Of a stretch of DNA of 64,000 nt, positions 43,148 to 53,008 are shown piece by piece (position 1 is the stretch's first letter; each line of letters starts with the position of its first letter). The notes beneath the pieces were generated by a model. That model was not told the origin of the DNA and ran no database searches. It worked only from the letters and a program-made list of their open reading frames with translations. Made by a program: the position numbers and the translations under genes. Source of the DNA: Rhizobium sp. ICMP 5592 (GTDB lineage: Bacteria; Pseudomonadota; Alphaproteobacteria; Rhizobiales; Rhizobiaceae); contig NZ_QSNT01000003.1 of the NCBI RefSeq assembly GCF_009498525.1, positions 1,157,671 to 1,221,670 on the forward strand. The letters run 5' to 3'.

Positions 43148-43960
43148 ATGTCCGAAGCACTAGCCAGCCTTGAGCCGACCTTCCTTTCCGTTGGCGCCGG
43201 CGACGATCAGCGGCAGATCGCCATACAGCAACGCGCAGCCCGGAAGGACGCCAAAGGTGCCACCTTCGTCTGGCTCTCCGGCTATCGTTCCGACATGAGC
43301 GGCACCAAGGCGCTGGAACTCGACGCGCTCGCCGAACGGCTCGGGCTCGGCTGCATCCGCTTCGACTATTCGGGCCATGGCCGCTCAGGCGGCAAGTTCA
43401 CCGACGGCACGATCTCGCGCTGGCTGGAAGAGGCGCTCGCCGTCATCGATCATACCAAGCCGAAGCGCATCGTCCTTGTCGGCTCGTCCATGGGCGGCTG
43501 GATTGCGCTCAGGCTCATCCAGGAACTGCGCAAGCAAAAGAAGGCGCCCGCCATCCACGGCCTGGTGCTGATCGCCCCCGCCCCGGATTTCACCATCGAT
43601 CTTATCGAACCGAACCTTTCCGACACCGAGCGCAGATCGCTGGCCGAGCGCGGCTATTTCGAGGAGCCTTCGGAGTATAGTTCCGAGCCGAATATCTTCA
43701 CCCGCGCCCTCATCGAGGACGGTCGCACCAATCGGGTTCTGACCGGCATCGTCGAGACCGGCTGCCCGGTCCATATCCTGCAGGGCATGCAGGACGAGGA
43801 CGTGCCCTTCGCGCATTCGTTAAAATTGGTCGAGCACCTGCCAGCCGACGATGTGGTGTTAACACTTGTGCGCGACGGCGACCATCGCCTGTCCCGGCCG
43901 CAGGATATCGAGCGCATGCTGGTCGCGGCAGAGACGCTGGCGCTGCATAATCTCCCATAA
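43148..43960 (+). CDS. alpha/beta hydrolase
   Basis: A 270-residue serine hydrolase. The nucleophile elbow is GSSMGG (S114), the oxyanion region is FVWLSGYRSDMSGTKA, and FDYSGHGRSGG matches the prolyl-oligopeptidase-like small hydrolases. The acid and histidine are probably in LQGMQDEDVPFAHS and DGDHRLSRP. Likely an esterase or thioesterase of unknown substrate in the cytosol. ATG at 43148 follows GGGAG; a TTG immediately before is not needed. It is divergent from infC. Confidence 0.9.
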   Translation: MSEALASLEPTFLSVGAGDDQRQIAIQQRAARKDAKGATFVWLSGYRSDMSGTKALELDALAERLGLGCIRFDYSGHGRSGGKFTDGTISRWLEEALAVIDHTKPKRIVLVGSSMGGWIALRLIQELRKQKKAPAIHGLVLIAPAPDFTIDLIEPNLSDTERRSLAERGYFEEPSEYSSEPNIFTRALIEDGRTNRVLTGIVETGCPVHILQGMQDEDVPFAHSLKLVEHLPADDVVLTLVRDGDHRLSRPQDIERMLVAAETLALHNLP

Positions 43961-44127
43961 AAACAGATAGATAGAGATGATCAAACCTGGCGGGTAGTCC
44001 GCTCGCCGGGCCGAATTCGTATGGCATATCGATAATCACAAGAAGCATTCAATTGTGGCAACTATCCCTTTGATTGTGCTGAAATTAACCATATGGCCGG
44101 GTTCCGCCGTTAACACTTAAGTAACGA

Positions 44128-44156
44128 TTGACTTTACGCACCCCCCTACATTAACA
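44128..44156 (+). promoter_or_regulatory. sigma-70-like promoter overlapping a CtrA-type site
   Basis: TTGACT at 44128-44133 and TTAACA at 44151-44156 with 17 bases between. The -10 element is part of the CtrA-type box, which would place the start of transcription close to 44163, some 28 bases before the coding start. Confidence 0.45.
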
Positions 44157-44166
44157 ATTTGTTAAC
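44151..44166 (+). promoter_or_regulatory. CtrA-type binding site
   Basis: TTAA-CAATTTG-TTAAC exactly matches the full CtrA consensus TTAA-N7-TTAAC of alphaproteobacteria. It is 25 bases upstream of the transglutaminase-like gene. Overlapping palindromes (TTAACA-ATT-TGTTAA) result from the same bases. Confidence 0.6.
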
Positions 44167-44190
44167 AAATGCAGGGACGATACAAGGATA

Positions 44191-44796
44191 ATGGGCGTGC
44201 GTATTAAGGGCGTATTCGTTGCCTTTGCGGCTATAGTTGCCATGTCGTCGTCGGCCATGCCGGCCCCGCAGAAGACCGCGTCGATGGCGATCGGCAACGT
44301 CACCTCCCAGCCTATCGGACATTATGAATTTTGCGAGCGCCACACAGATGAGTGCGGCCCGACCCGCAATACCGGCCCGGTCGACCTCAACGCCGACACC
44401 TGGGCGCTGGTCAATCAGGTGAACCTGCGCGTCAACAAGACCATCACGCCTGCCACCGACATGGAAGTCTACGGCCAGGAAGAATACTGGGAATATCCGA
44501 AGACCGCCGGCGACTGTGAGGATTTCGCGCTGCTGAAGCGCAAGCTCCTGATGCAGAAGGGCGTTTCGGCCGCCAACCTTTTGATGACTGTCGTTCGCAA
44601 ACCCGATGGCGAAGGCCATGCGGTGCTGACGCTGCGCACCAAGCAGGGCGATTACATTCTCGACAATCTCGAGGATGAGGTGAAGGTCTGGTACAAGACC
44701 CCCTATTCCTACCTGAAGCGCCAGGCGAGCTTCAATGCCGGCCGCTGGGTCACCATCGAGAACGGCACCGACGTTCTGGTCGGCTCCGTCAAGTAA
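44191..44796 (+). CDS. secreted transglutaminase-like cysteine peptidase (BTLCP family)
   Basis: A 201-residue protein with a signal peptide (residues 1-25, VFVAFAAIVAMSSSAMPA) and the bacterial transglutaminase-like cysteine proteinase fold. The catalytic triad is visible: C109 in AGDCEDFALLKRKLL, H143 in EGHAVLTLRT, and D158 in YILDNL. Relatives include LapG-like periplasmic proteases, but this short form is a separate rhizobial-type group with unproven substrates. It acts in the periplasm. A consensus CtrA site and a -35/-10 pair precede it, suggesting cell-cycle control; a strong terminator follows. Confidence 0.9.
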   Translation: MGVRIKGVFVAFAAIVAMSSSAMPAPQKTASMAIGNVTSQPIGHYEFCERHTDECGPTRNTGPVDLNADTWALVNQVNLRVNKTITPATDMEVYGQEEYWEYPKTAGDCEDFALLKRKLLMQKGVSAANLLMTVVRKPDGEGHAVLTLRTKQGDYILDNLEDEVKVWYKTPYSYLKRQASFNAGRWVTIENGTDVLVGSVK

Positions 44797-44820
44797 GCCT
44801 CGTGAAAAGCATATCCATGC

Positions 44821-44854
44821 AAAAGGCCGGCAAATCTACCGGCCTTTTGCTTTT
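44821..44854 (+). terminator. Rho-independent terminator, convergent genes
   Basis: Arms AAAAGGCCGG and CCGGCCTTTT with an 8-base loop, followed by GCTTTT. It ends the transglutaminase-like gene and, in reverse, the mbfA-like gene. Confidence 0.88.
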
Positions 44855-44876
44855 CCACGAATCCTTCCGAGCGTCG

Positions 44877-45860
44877 TCAGGCATTTCCGATCAATATGCC
44901 CGCCGCCAGCACCAGGGAACCACCGACCACCACCTGGAAGGCAGCGCGCAGAAAGGGCGTCTCCATATATTTGTTCTGGATGAAGGCGATCGCCCAGAGC
45001 TCGAAGAAGACAACGATGGCGGCAATGAGGGTTGCCGTCCAGAAATGCGGAATGAGATAGGGCAGCGCGTGGCCGAGGCCGCCGAGCGCCGTCATGATGC
45101 CACAGGCAAGGCCGCGCTTGATCGGCGAACCGCGACCGGAAATCTTGCCGTCGTCATGGGCAGCTTCCGTGAAGCCCATGGAAATGCCGGCGCCGACGGA
45201 GGCCGACAGGCCGACGAGAAAGGTCTGCCAGGTGTTTTGCGTCGCAAAGGCCGCCGCGAAGATCGGCGCCAGCGTCGAGACGGAGCCATCCATCAGGCCG
45301 GCAAGGCCCGGCTGCACATAGGTCAGCACGAACTGGCGGCGCGCATGCGCGTCCTCCTCAACCTTGACGCTCTCCGGCGTGTGCTTGTCGCCCAGCATGC
45401 GGGCAACTTCTTCATGCCCCTGTTCGGCGAGCGCGAGATCGCCGAGAAGCTGGCGCGTCGACGCATCCGAGATCTGCTTGGCCGCCTCGACATAGAAATT
45501 ATAGGCCTGCTGCTCCATCGCCTCCGCTTCTTGGCGGATGGCGTCGAGCGACAGGTTCTTGCGCAGCCAATCCGGCTTGCGATCGTAGAAGCCGATGACA
45601 TGCTCGCGCCGGATCAGCGGGATGCGCTCGCCGAAACGCCGGCGGTGCATGTCGATCAGCGTCTTGCGATGGGTGTCCTCGACCTCGGCCATATCCTCGA
45701 ATACCTTGGCGGAGTCGGGGTACTGATTGCGAAGGATGTCGGCATAGGCAAGAAAGATGCGCGCATCGTCCTCTTCGGCGGCAATGGCGACGGCGAGAAT
45801 TTCCTGTTCGGACAAAGAGGCAAAAGAACGCTTCGGCGAGCGGAAGAAACCGAGCAACAT
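44877..45860 (-). CDS. mbfA: membrane-bound ferritin / VIT1-type iron exporter MbfA
   Basis: A 327-residue protein with an N-terminal ferritin-like (erythrin) domain (residues ~10-150, with Glu/His-rich helices such as EQEILAVAIAAEEDDARIF and FEDMAEVEDTHRKTL) fused to a C-terminal VIT1-like membrane domain (LAGLMDGSVSTLAPIFAAAF and several helices). In Agrobacterium and Bradyrhizobium MbfA exports iron and protects against iron and peroxide stress. I chose ATG at 45860 because GGAG lies 6 bases before it. A palindromic Irr-type box sits just upstream, consistent with derepression when iron is high. It is divergent from a truncated haemoglobin gene. Confidence 0.92.
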   Translation of the reverse strand: MLLGFFRSPKRSFASLSEQEILAVAIAAEEDDARIFLAYADILRNQYPDSAKVFEDMAEVEDTHRKTLIDMHRRRFGERIPLIRREHVIGFYDRKPDWLRKNLSLDAIRQEAEAMEQQAYNFYVEAAKQISDASTRQLLGDLALAEQGHEEVARMLGDKHTPESVKVEEDAHARRQFVLTYVQPGLAGLMDGSVSTLAPIFAAAFATQNTWQTFLVGLSASVGAGISMGFTEAAHDDGKISGRGSPIKRGLACGIMTALGGLGHALPYLIPHFWTATLIAAIVVFFELWAIAFIQNKYMETPFLRAAFQVVVGGSLVLAAGILIGNA

Positions 45861-45872
45861 CAAAATCTCCAT

Positions 45873-45897
45873 CTTTAGAATTATTCTAATTCTAAAG
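45873..45897. promoter_or_regulatory. Irr-type iron control element upstream of mbfA
   Basis: Perfect inverted repeat with arms CTTTAGAAT and ATTCTAAAG around TATTCTA; an overlapping inner palindrome TTAGAAT-T-ATTCTAA is also perfect. This matches the TTTAGAA-type boxes bound by the haem-responsive regulator Irr in rhizobia. It lies right at the mbfA start and within the mbfA/haemoglobin divergent region. Confidence 0.75.
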
Positions 45898-46076
45898 TGG
45901 TCAAATGCAGGGGTCAAGCGCAAAGGCATGATCCCGAAGAAAGGGCGACGCGGTTCTGACAAATTGCCGCGACGACGGGATGACATCTTGGTTGCGCAGG
46001 GAAATGGCGTACATAGGAGCCGACGCAAGCCCAGTGCCGCAGAAAAAGTTACGCGCGGCGGGGCCAGGAGCATGAT

Positions 46077-46544
46077 ATGGACAATGACCTACAGGGCCGC
46101 GCCGCCCATCTGGCCGGCATCCGCGAGAAGGCTGAGGCCGAGATGGCGCGCATCGGCATCGACGCGGCCTTTATCGACCGGCTGGTCGATACGTTCTACG
46201 GCCGCATCCAGGCGCATCCCCGGCTCGGCCCGGTCTTCGACGGCCGGCTTGCCGGGCGCTGGCCCGATCACATGGAGAAGATGAAACGCTTCTGGTCCTC
46301 CGTCGCCTTCAAGAACGGCGCCTATGGCGGCAAGCCGGTGCAGGCCCATCTTGGCGTCCAGGGTATCGCGCCCGATTTGTTTCCGGAATGGCTGGTGCTG
46401 TTTTCGCAGACGCTGGACGATATCGCACCAACGGACGAGGCCAAGGCCTGGTTCATGGCAACGGCCGAGCGCATCGCCAAGAGCCTGACCTTGTCGTTGT
46501 TCTACAATCCGGCAGTGGATGATCCGGCGAAGAAGCCGGTCTAA
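46077..46544 (+). CDS. group III truncated haemoglobin
   Basis: A 155-residue truncated haemoglobin of group III (as Campylobacter Ctb). The proximal histidine is H91 in KPVQAHLGVQG; FIDRLVDTFYGRI supplies the B-helix tyrosine (Y41), the E helix is WPDHMEKMKRFWSSVAF, and W105 in LFPEWLVLF fits the G8 tryptophan of the group. Group III globins are linked to NO and peroxide handling. The ATG at 46077 follows CCAGGAG. It is divergent from mbfA; the 216-base gap holds the Irr box, so joint iron control is possible. Confidence 0.93.
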   Translation: MDNDLQGRAAHLAGIREKAEAEMARIGIDAAFIDRLVDTFYGRIQAHPRLGPVFDGRLAGRWPDHMEKMKRFWSSVAFKNGAYGGKPVQAHLGVQGIAPDLFPEWLVLFSQTLDDIAPTDEAKAWFMATAERIAKSLTLSLFYNPAVDDPAKKPV

Positions 46545-46547
46545 ACC

Positions 46548-47462
46548 TCAGGCTCTCGCAACAAACACAGTCGCGCCAATGCTGGCGGCAACGACCAGTG
46601 CCGTGCCGAACATCTGCGAGGGGGTCAGCGGCTGCGTCAGAATAACGAAGCCGGCGAAGGCGCCGATTGCCGGTTCGAGACTCATGAGAATGCCGAAGGA
46701 GGATGTCGGCATGCGTCGCAGCGCCACCATTTCCAGCGCATAGGGCAGAAGCGGCACGAGCAGCGCAAGACCCGCCATTTCGAGGAGGCCGTGACCGGTC
46801 AGGTACGGCACGGCGGAGGCAAAGCCGAAGGGTGTCGCGACGATGGCGGCGATGATGAGAGACATCGAGAGCCCCTCGAAGCCCTTGAAGGCGCTGCCGA
46901 CCTTCTTCGTCAACAGGATATAGCAGGCCCAGCCGGTGCCCGCGCCACAGGCAAACAATATGCCCGGAAGATTGCCCACCCACCCCTCGCCATCATAGGC
47001 GAGCAGGAGCACGCCGATACCGGCGATCAACGGCCAAGTAAGCTGGCGGCTCAGCCCAAAGCCGAGGGTCGCCACCAGCAGCGGCCCGAGGAAATCGATG
47101 GCCACGGCGAGGCCTAAGGGGATGCGCTCGATCGCCGCAAAGAAGGAAAGCGTCATCAGCGCCGATACGGTGCCGAGCGTCAGCGCGCCGAGCCATTGCG
47201 CGCGGCTATAGCGCATGACCTTCGGCCGGACAATGATCGCCAGGGCAATCGCGGCGAAAGACAACCGGAGCCATGTCGCCCCGGCTGGCCCGTAGGTGGC
47301 AATGGCAGAGGACGACAGGGCCGCGCCGAACTGGATGCAACACATCGACAACAGGCACATGAGGACGCCCGCGCCAACACCACCGGAAGACGCCGGCACT
47401 TCGGAATGCGGCATCAATACCGCGCCACCATCCGTGCCGCTCTCGATCATCTTCTGGTCCAT
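46548..47462 (-). CDS. EamA/RhtA-family transporter
   Basis: A 304-residue drug/metabolite transporter with ten predicted helices in two EamA repeats; residues 1-30 are a soluble leader. The helices include MCLLSMCCIQFGAALSSSAIATYGPAGATWLRLSFAAIAL and YALEMVALRRMPTSSFGILMSLEPAIGAFAGF, the second being the typical SLEPxxxAxxGxxxLxE-like end of EamA proteins. It resembles RhtA, an exporter of threonine and homoserine. It is convergent with the haemoglobin gene (3 bases apart). Substrate inferred only by similarity. Confidence 0.9.
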   Translation of the reverse strand: MDQKMIESGTDGGAVLMPHSEVPASSGGVGAGVLMCLLSMCCIQFGAALSSSAIATYGPAGATWLRLSFAAIALAIIVRPKVMRYSRAQWLGALTLGTVSALMTLSFFAAIERIPLGLAVAIDFLGPLLVATLGFGLSRQLTWPLIAGIGVLLLAYDGEGWVGNLPGILFACGAGTGWACYILLTKKVGSAFKGFEGLSMSLIIAAIVATPFGFASAVPYLTGHGLLEMAGLALLVPLLPYALEMVALRRMPTSSFGILMSLEPAIGAFAGFVILTQPLTPSQMFGTALVVAASIGATVFVARA

Positions 47463-47555
47463 GCTCGCTCCCGTTCTGTGCGGCTTGTAGACGGCAAGCG
47501 ATAGGCGTGCAAATTCAAACTTTTCATCGGTTGGATCAGCCGCCCTGATAACAGC

Positions 47556-48584
47556 CTATTCGTCTTCCAGGCCGTTCAGCACATTGGCGACATTCAGCCC
47601 AATCTCCGGCACGCCATAGCCGCCCTCCATGCAGGTGAGCACCGGCAGGCCGGCCCCGGCGACAAGCTGGCCGATGCGGGTGAAATCATCGGAGGTCAGC
47701 TTGAAGAAGGAGATCGGGTCGCGTTCGAAGGTATCGACGCCAAGGGACAGCACGATCGCCTCCGCGCCGAACGCCTTGATGCGGGCAAGCGCGTCAGCAA
47801 GCGCCTGCGACCAGACGCTCCAGGGCGTGCCGCGCGGCATCGGATAGTTGCGGTTGGCGCCGAGCCCTTCGCCTTCGCCCTCCTCGTCGGCATGACCGAG
47901 GAAATAGGGAAAGGCGTGGATGGGGTCGCCGTGGAGCGAAGCGGTGAAGACATCGCCGCGCCGGTAGAAGATATCCTGCGTGCCATTGCCATGGTGGAAA
48001 TCGACGTCGAGGACGGCCACCTTCTTCGCGCCGTGATCGCGCAGGCGCTGCGCAGCAACGGCGGCATTGTTGATGAAGCAATAGCCGCCGAAGAGATCGA
48101 AACCGGCGTGATGGCCGGGCGGGCGGCAAAGCGCGAAGGCGAAGCGATGGCCGGCATTGAGCCAATCGGCGCCCGTCAGGGCGCAGCGCATCGAGGCAAT
48201 CGCCGCTTCATAAGAGCCCTTGCTGATCGAGGTGTCGGCGGCATTGGCATAGTGACCGATCATGCCGACGATATTTTCCGGCACACGCTGGCTGGTGCGG
48301 CGCACCGGGAAGGAATTGGCGATCGCCTCGCCCTTGTAGCCGGCTGCGACCCATCGATCCCAGACAGAGCCGAGGAAATCGAGATAGGCGGGATCATGCA
48401 CCTTGCGCGCTGTCTCCAGCCCATGCGCCTCCGGTGCCACGACATCGGTAAAGCCCGCTTCCTTCACCGCGGCCAGAATCCACTCGGCGCGGAACGGGGC
48501 TTCGAAGGGTGTTACCAGCTGGCCGTCATGCAGCTCGGTCTTGGCGTCCCTCAGCTTGTGATCTTCCGAATAAATGACACGCAT
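47556..48584 (-). CDS. histone-deacetylase-like amidohydrolase (acetylpolyamine amidohydrolase)
   Basis: A 342-residue zinc deacetylase of the arginase/HDAC fold, class II type. The catalytic residues are plain: CRPPGHHAGFDLFGGYCFINNAAVAA contains the histidine pair, and VAVLDVDFHHGNGTQDIF supplies the zinc Asp and His, with LSLGVDTFERDP giving the second Asp. Bacterial members deacetylate acetylpolyamines such as acetylputrescine or N-acetylcadaverine in the cytosol. Length matches acetylpolyamine amidohydrolases. No polyamine transport genes are adjacent. It lies on the same strand as the EamA gene, 90 bases upstream of it. Confidence 0.93.
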   Translation of the reverse strand: MRVIYSEDHKLRDAKTELHDGQLVTPFEAPFRAEWILAAVKEAGFTDVVAPEAHGLETARKVHDPAYLDFLGSVWDRWVAAGYKGEAIANSFPVRRTSQRVPENIVGMIGHYANAADTSISKGSYEAAIASMRCALTGADWLNAGHRFAFALCRPPGHHAGFDLFGGYCFINNAAVAAQRLRDHGAKKVAVLDVDFHHGNGTQDIFYRRGDVFTASLHGDPIHAFPYFLGHADEEGEGEGLGANRNYPMPRGTPWSVWSQALADALARIKAFGAEAIVLSLGVDTFERDPISFFKLTSDDFTRIGQLVAGAGLPVLTCMEGGYGVPEIGLNVANVLNGLEDE

Positions 48585-48735
48585 GATCGGTCCCTTCGCC
48601 TGCGAAACTCAATAGATAGTACCAAGGCTTACATGGATCGAAGTCAGGAAAAAAGAGCGGCTCGCGCCCTTGAACGCGATGGGAAACGGCGGCACTTTCC
48701 GCCTGTCTTTGCGTCTATTGGGAGATTCGCGCCGC

Positions 48736-49344
48736 ATGAAAGTCCTGATGGTCGATGTCGACGGCGTACTGGTTCATGGCCGGCCGAGCGATGGCCTGCA
48801 CTATTGCACCGATCTGGAACGCGATCTCGGGCTGCGGCGCGATCTGATTGAGCAGGAATTTTTCAGGACGCCCCATTGGGGAGACATCGTCACGGGTCGC
48901 GACGATCTGGAACCCAGGCTTGCGAGCGTTCTGGCGAAGATCGCGCCCGGACTTAGCGCCGCAACACTGATCGATTACTGGTTCGAGAACGATTCCGGCC
49001 TCGATCGGACCTTGCTCACCGATCTCGCCGCCTTGCGGGCAACGGGTATCCCGATGTTCCTGGCGACCAATCAGGAGCACCGGCGTGCCGCCTATCTGAT
49101 GGACAATCTCGGGCTCTCCTCCTATTTCGACGGGATTTTCTATTCCGCCATGCTCGGATACCAGAAACCGGCATCGGAATTCTTCCGGCTGGCGACCGAG
49201 CGGGTCGGCATCGAGCCCAGCGAGATCGCCTTCATCGACGATTACCCCGCCAACATCGAGGCGGCGCGGCAATTCGGCTGGAAGGCGATGCATTGGGCGC
49301 CAGGCTCCAGGCTGGAAGACGCCCTTGCCACGTTCTCGCTCTGA
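48736..49344 (+). CDS. HAD-superfamily hydrolase
   Basis: A 202-residue HAD phosphatase of subfamily IA. Motif I is LMVDVDGVLVHG (D7 nucleophile, D9), motif II is in MFLATNQEHRR, the lysine in YQKPASEFF, and motif IV in EIAFIDDYPANIEAA. It begins at ATG 48736 with a GGGAG site 13 bases upstream. The substrate is unknown; HAD-IA enzymes commonly dephosphorylate sugar phosphates or phosphoglycolate. It is convergent with the GNAT gene, 3 bases between stops. Confidence 0.9.
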   Translation: MKVLMVDVDGVLVHGRPSDGLHYCTDLERDLGLRRDLIEQEFFRTPHWGDIVTGRDDLEPRLASVLAKIAPGLSAATLIDYWFENDSGLDRTLLTDLAALRATGIPMFLATNQEHRRAAYLMDNLGLSSYFDGIFYSAMLGYQKPASEFFRLATERVGIEPSEIAFIDDYPANIEAARQFGWKAMHWAPGSRLEDALATFSL

Positions 49345-49347
49345 AAC

Positions 49348-49869
49348 TTACGCAGCGATCCGCTTGTAGAAGATGGTCGTGTCGCAGAGCCCGCCCTGCG
49401 GCCACAGGGCGTAGTCTGGGATGACGCCAGCGCGTTCCCAGCCGAGGCGGGGATAGATGGCTTCGGCGTCGCTGCCGGTTGCCGTGTCGAGCACCAGCAT
49501 GGTCTTGCCGCGCTTGGCCGCCTCGCGCTCCGCCGCCTCCATTAGCAGGCGGGCAAGCCCCTTTCCACGAGCGGAGCGATGCACCAGCAATTTCTTCAGA
49601 TCGCCGCGATGCGGCTGGTTCGGCATTTGCGCCGCACCGATCTGCACAGTGCCGAGCACCTTGCCGTCGATGACGGCGACGAAGAGCAGGGTTGCGCCGG
49701 CCTCGACGCTGTCGGCCACCCCCCGCCAATAGGGCTCGGCATCGTCAAGCCCATAGGGCTGCATGAAGCCGACGGAAGCGCCGCCATTAACGCAATCGGC
49801 GAGCACCTCGCAGAGATCGGCGGAGACAGCGCGGGCTTCAGCGGCAGAAAGAAGATGAATATCGGGCAT
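49348..49869 (-). CDS. GNAT-family N-acetyltransferase
   Basis: A 173-residue acetyltransferase. Motif A is LKKLLVHRSARGKGLARLLMEAAEREAAKRGKTMLVL, with the acetyl-CoA loop RGKGLARL. The following DTATGSDAEAIYPRLGWERAGVIPDYAL is the usual C-terminal part with the conserved tyrosine. It lies 15 bases after the XRE-cupin regulator on the same strand, and the pair may be an operon in which the regulator controls its neighbour. Acceptor substrate unknown. Confidence 0.93.
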   Translation of the reverse strand: MPDIHLLSAAEARAVSADLCEVLADCVNGGASVGFMQPYGLDDAEPYWRGVADSVEAGATLLFVAVIDGKVLGTVQIGAAQMPNQPHRGDLKKLLVHRSARGKGLARLLMEAAEREAAKRGKTMLVLDTATGSDAEAIYPRLGWERAGVIPDYALWPQGGLCDTTIFYKRIAA

Positions 49870-49884
49870 GAAACTATCCTTGGA

Positions 49885-50454
49885 TTATGCTCGAGGGCGG
49901 TCGAGGACGACGCAATAGCGCGCCGGCTTGTCGCCCGGATTGAAAAACACGTGGCCGTCGCCGATGCCCATGAACAGGCAGTCGCCGGGCATCAGGCGAT
50001 ACACGGTCTCGCCGACCGTCATCTCCATCTCGCCTTCGAACAGCCAGACATGCTGGCTCATGCCCCGGCTGGCGGCATTCGGCGGAAAACTGACGCGCGC
50101 GCCGGCGGGAAAGGTGACCTCGACGAGATCGACGGGTGATTGCGTGCCCGCCGGCGAGACCGCGCGGCGAACATAGCCCGTTTCCGGATCGCGCCAGATC
50201 GGCTGATCATTGCGCCGGGCCAAAGGCGACACGACCGTCTCCTCCTCGGCGAAAAAGGTGGAAAGTGACAGCCCGAGCGCGGCGCAAAGCCGGGCCAGCA
50301 GAGAAGCGGTCGGGCTCGCCTCTGCGCGCTCGATGCGCGAGATCATCGCTCGACTGACCGCGGAGGCGTTTGCCAGCTCATCCAGCGTCAGTCCGCGAGC
50401 AATGCGCAACTGCTTGATGCGCGCACCGATCGCGATTTCCAGATCGTCATCCAT
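49885..50454 (-). CDS. XRE-family regulator with cupin domain
   Basis: A 189-residue regulator. Residues ~8-65 are an XRE HTH (ARIKQLRIARGLTLDELANASAVSRAMISRIERAEASPTASLLARLCAALG), and residues ~110-185 a small cupin barrel (SQHVWLFEGEMEMTVGETVYRLMPGDCLFMG) that may bind a ligand or metal. XRE-cupin regulators often control amino acid, polyamine or aldehyde metabolism. The start at 50454 is chosen by the HTH position; the Shine-Dalgarno is weak. It probably governs the downstream GNAT gene. Confidence 0.92.
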   Translation of the reverse strand: MDDDLEIAIGARIKQLRIARGLTLDELANASAVSRAMISRIERAEASPTASLLARLCAALGLSLSTFFAEEETVVSPLARRNDQPIWRDPETGYVRRAVSPAGTQSPVDLVEVTFPAGARVSFPPNAASRGMSQHVWLFEGEMEMTVGETVYRLMPGDCLFMGIGDGHVFFNPGDKPARYCVVLDRPRA

Positions 50455-50628
50455 TATCTGCTTATCATCCGCGTCAAATTCTACTATAAGAGAAATATAT
50501 GATCCAATGATGGAATCAAGCCGAATAATAGCCCGGATTGCGGGGGCGACACCAAATGCCCTCGGCCGCACGGATATCCCTAACAAAACCCTGCTTTTCC
50601 GCTTTGCGGCGCGGGGCGGCGCTGCTAT

Positions 50629-52461
<1,833 letters not shown>

Positions 52462-52469
52462 GGCTCGCC

Positions 52470-52925
52470 TCACCCCTGCCCCATATACTCCTTCGTCAAC
52501 ACCTCAAAATCCTCCATGGCCGGCAGCGCCGCATAGCTATGCTTAGCCGAAGTCGCGGCCCAGGGCAGCTTTTCGCTTGTCCAGGTCTCGACGAAAGGCG
52601 TGAACCAGCTGGCGTCGTCGAGCATGGTCGGGCGCAGATTGACGAACCAGTCGAGCCCCTCCAGGCGCGTGAACATCCAGCTCATGCAGCTTGGGCAGAA
52701 ATAATGCTTCAATTTTTCGTCGCGCATCCCGCCGATGACGGGCTCGCCTTGAGTGACTTCGAAACCTTCGCTCGGAATGGCGATGCTCAGCGAATAGGCG
52801 CTGGACGACATGCGCTGGCAGCCGGTGCAATGGCAGGCCATGGCGAGCAGCGGCCTGGCGCTGACCTTCAGCCGCACCTGCCCGCAACGGCATCCACCCT
52901 CCCAGGGTAGGTCTGGCTTGCTCAT
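52470..52925 (-). CDS. GFA/CENP-V-family zinc protein
   Basis: A 151-residue protein of the glutathione-dependent formaldehyde-activating (GFA)/CENP-V fold. The metal-binding cysteines are in GGCRCGQVRLKV, CHCTGCQRMSSSAY and YFCPSCMSW, spaced as usual. The N-terminal start MSKPDLPWEGG is typical of rhizobial members. Name notwithstanding, most family members are not proven to act on formaldehyde. It has no obvious partner gene. Confidence 0.9.
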   Translation of the reverse strand: MSKPDLPWEGGCRCGQVRLKVSARPLLAMACHCTGCQRMSSSAYSLSIAIPSEGFEVTQGEPVIGGMRDEKLKHYFCPSCMSWMFTRLEGLDWFVNLRPTMLDDASWFTPFVETWTSEKLPWAATSAKHSYAALPAMEDFEVLTKEYMGQG

Positions 52926-53008
52926 GATTTTGTTTCCTCCGGTTTTTGGCTCTCGTTCCGCCTAGAGTCGAACCTTCGGCCGTCAGATATCAACTGCCGA
53001 ATCGACCA

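Noticed and set aside
45925..45965. third copy of the Rhizobium palindrome (CATGATCCCGAAG...)
   Set aside because: Only one degenerate arm is present and no partner arm pairs with it, so it cannot be called a repeat element with confidence.
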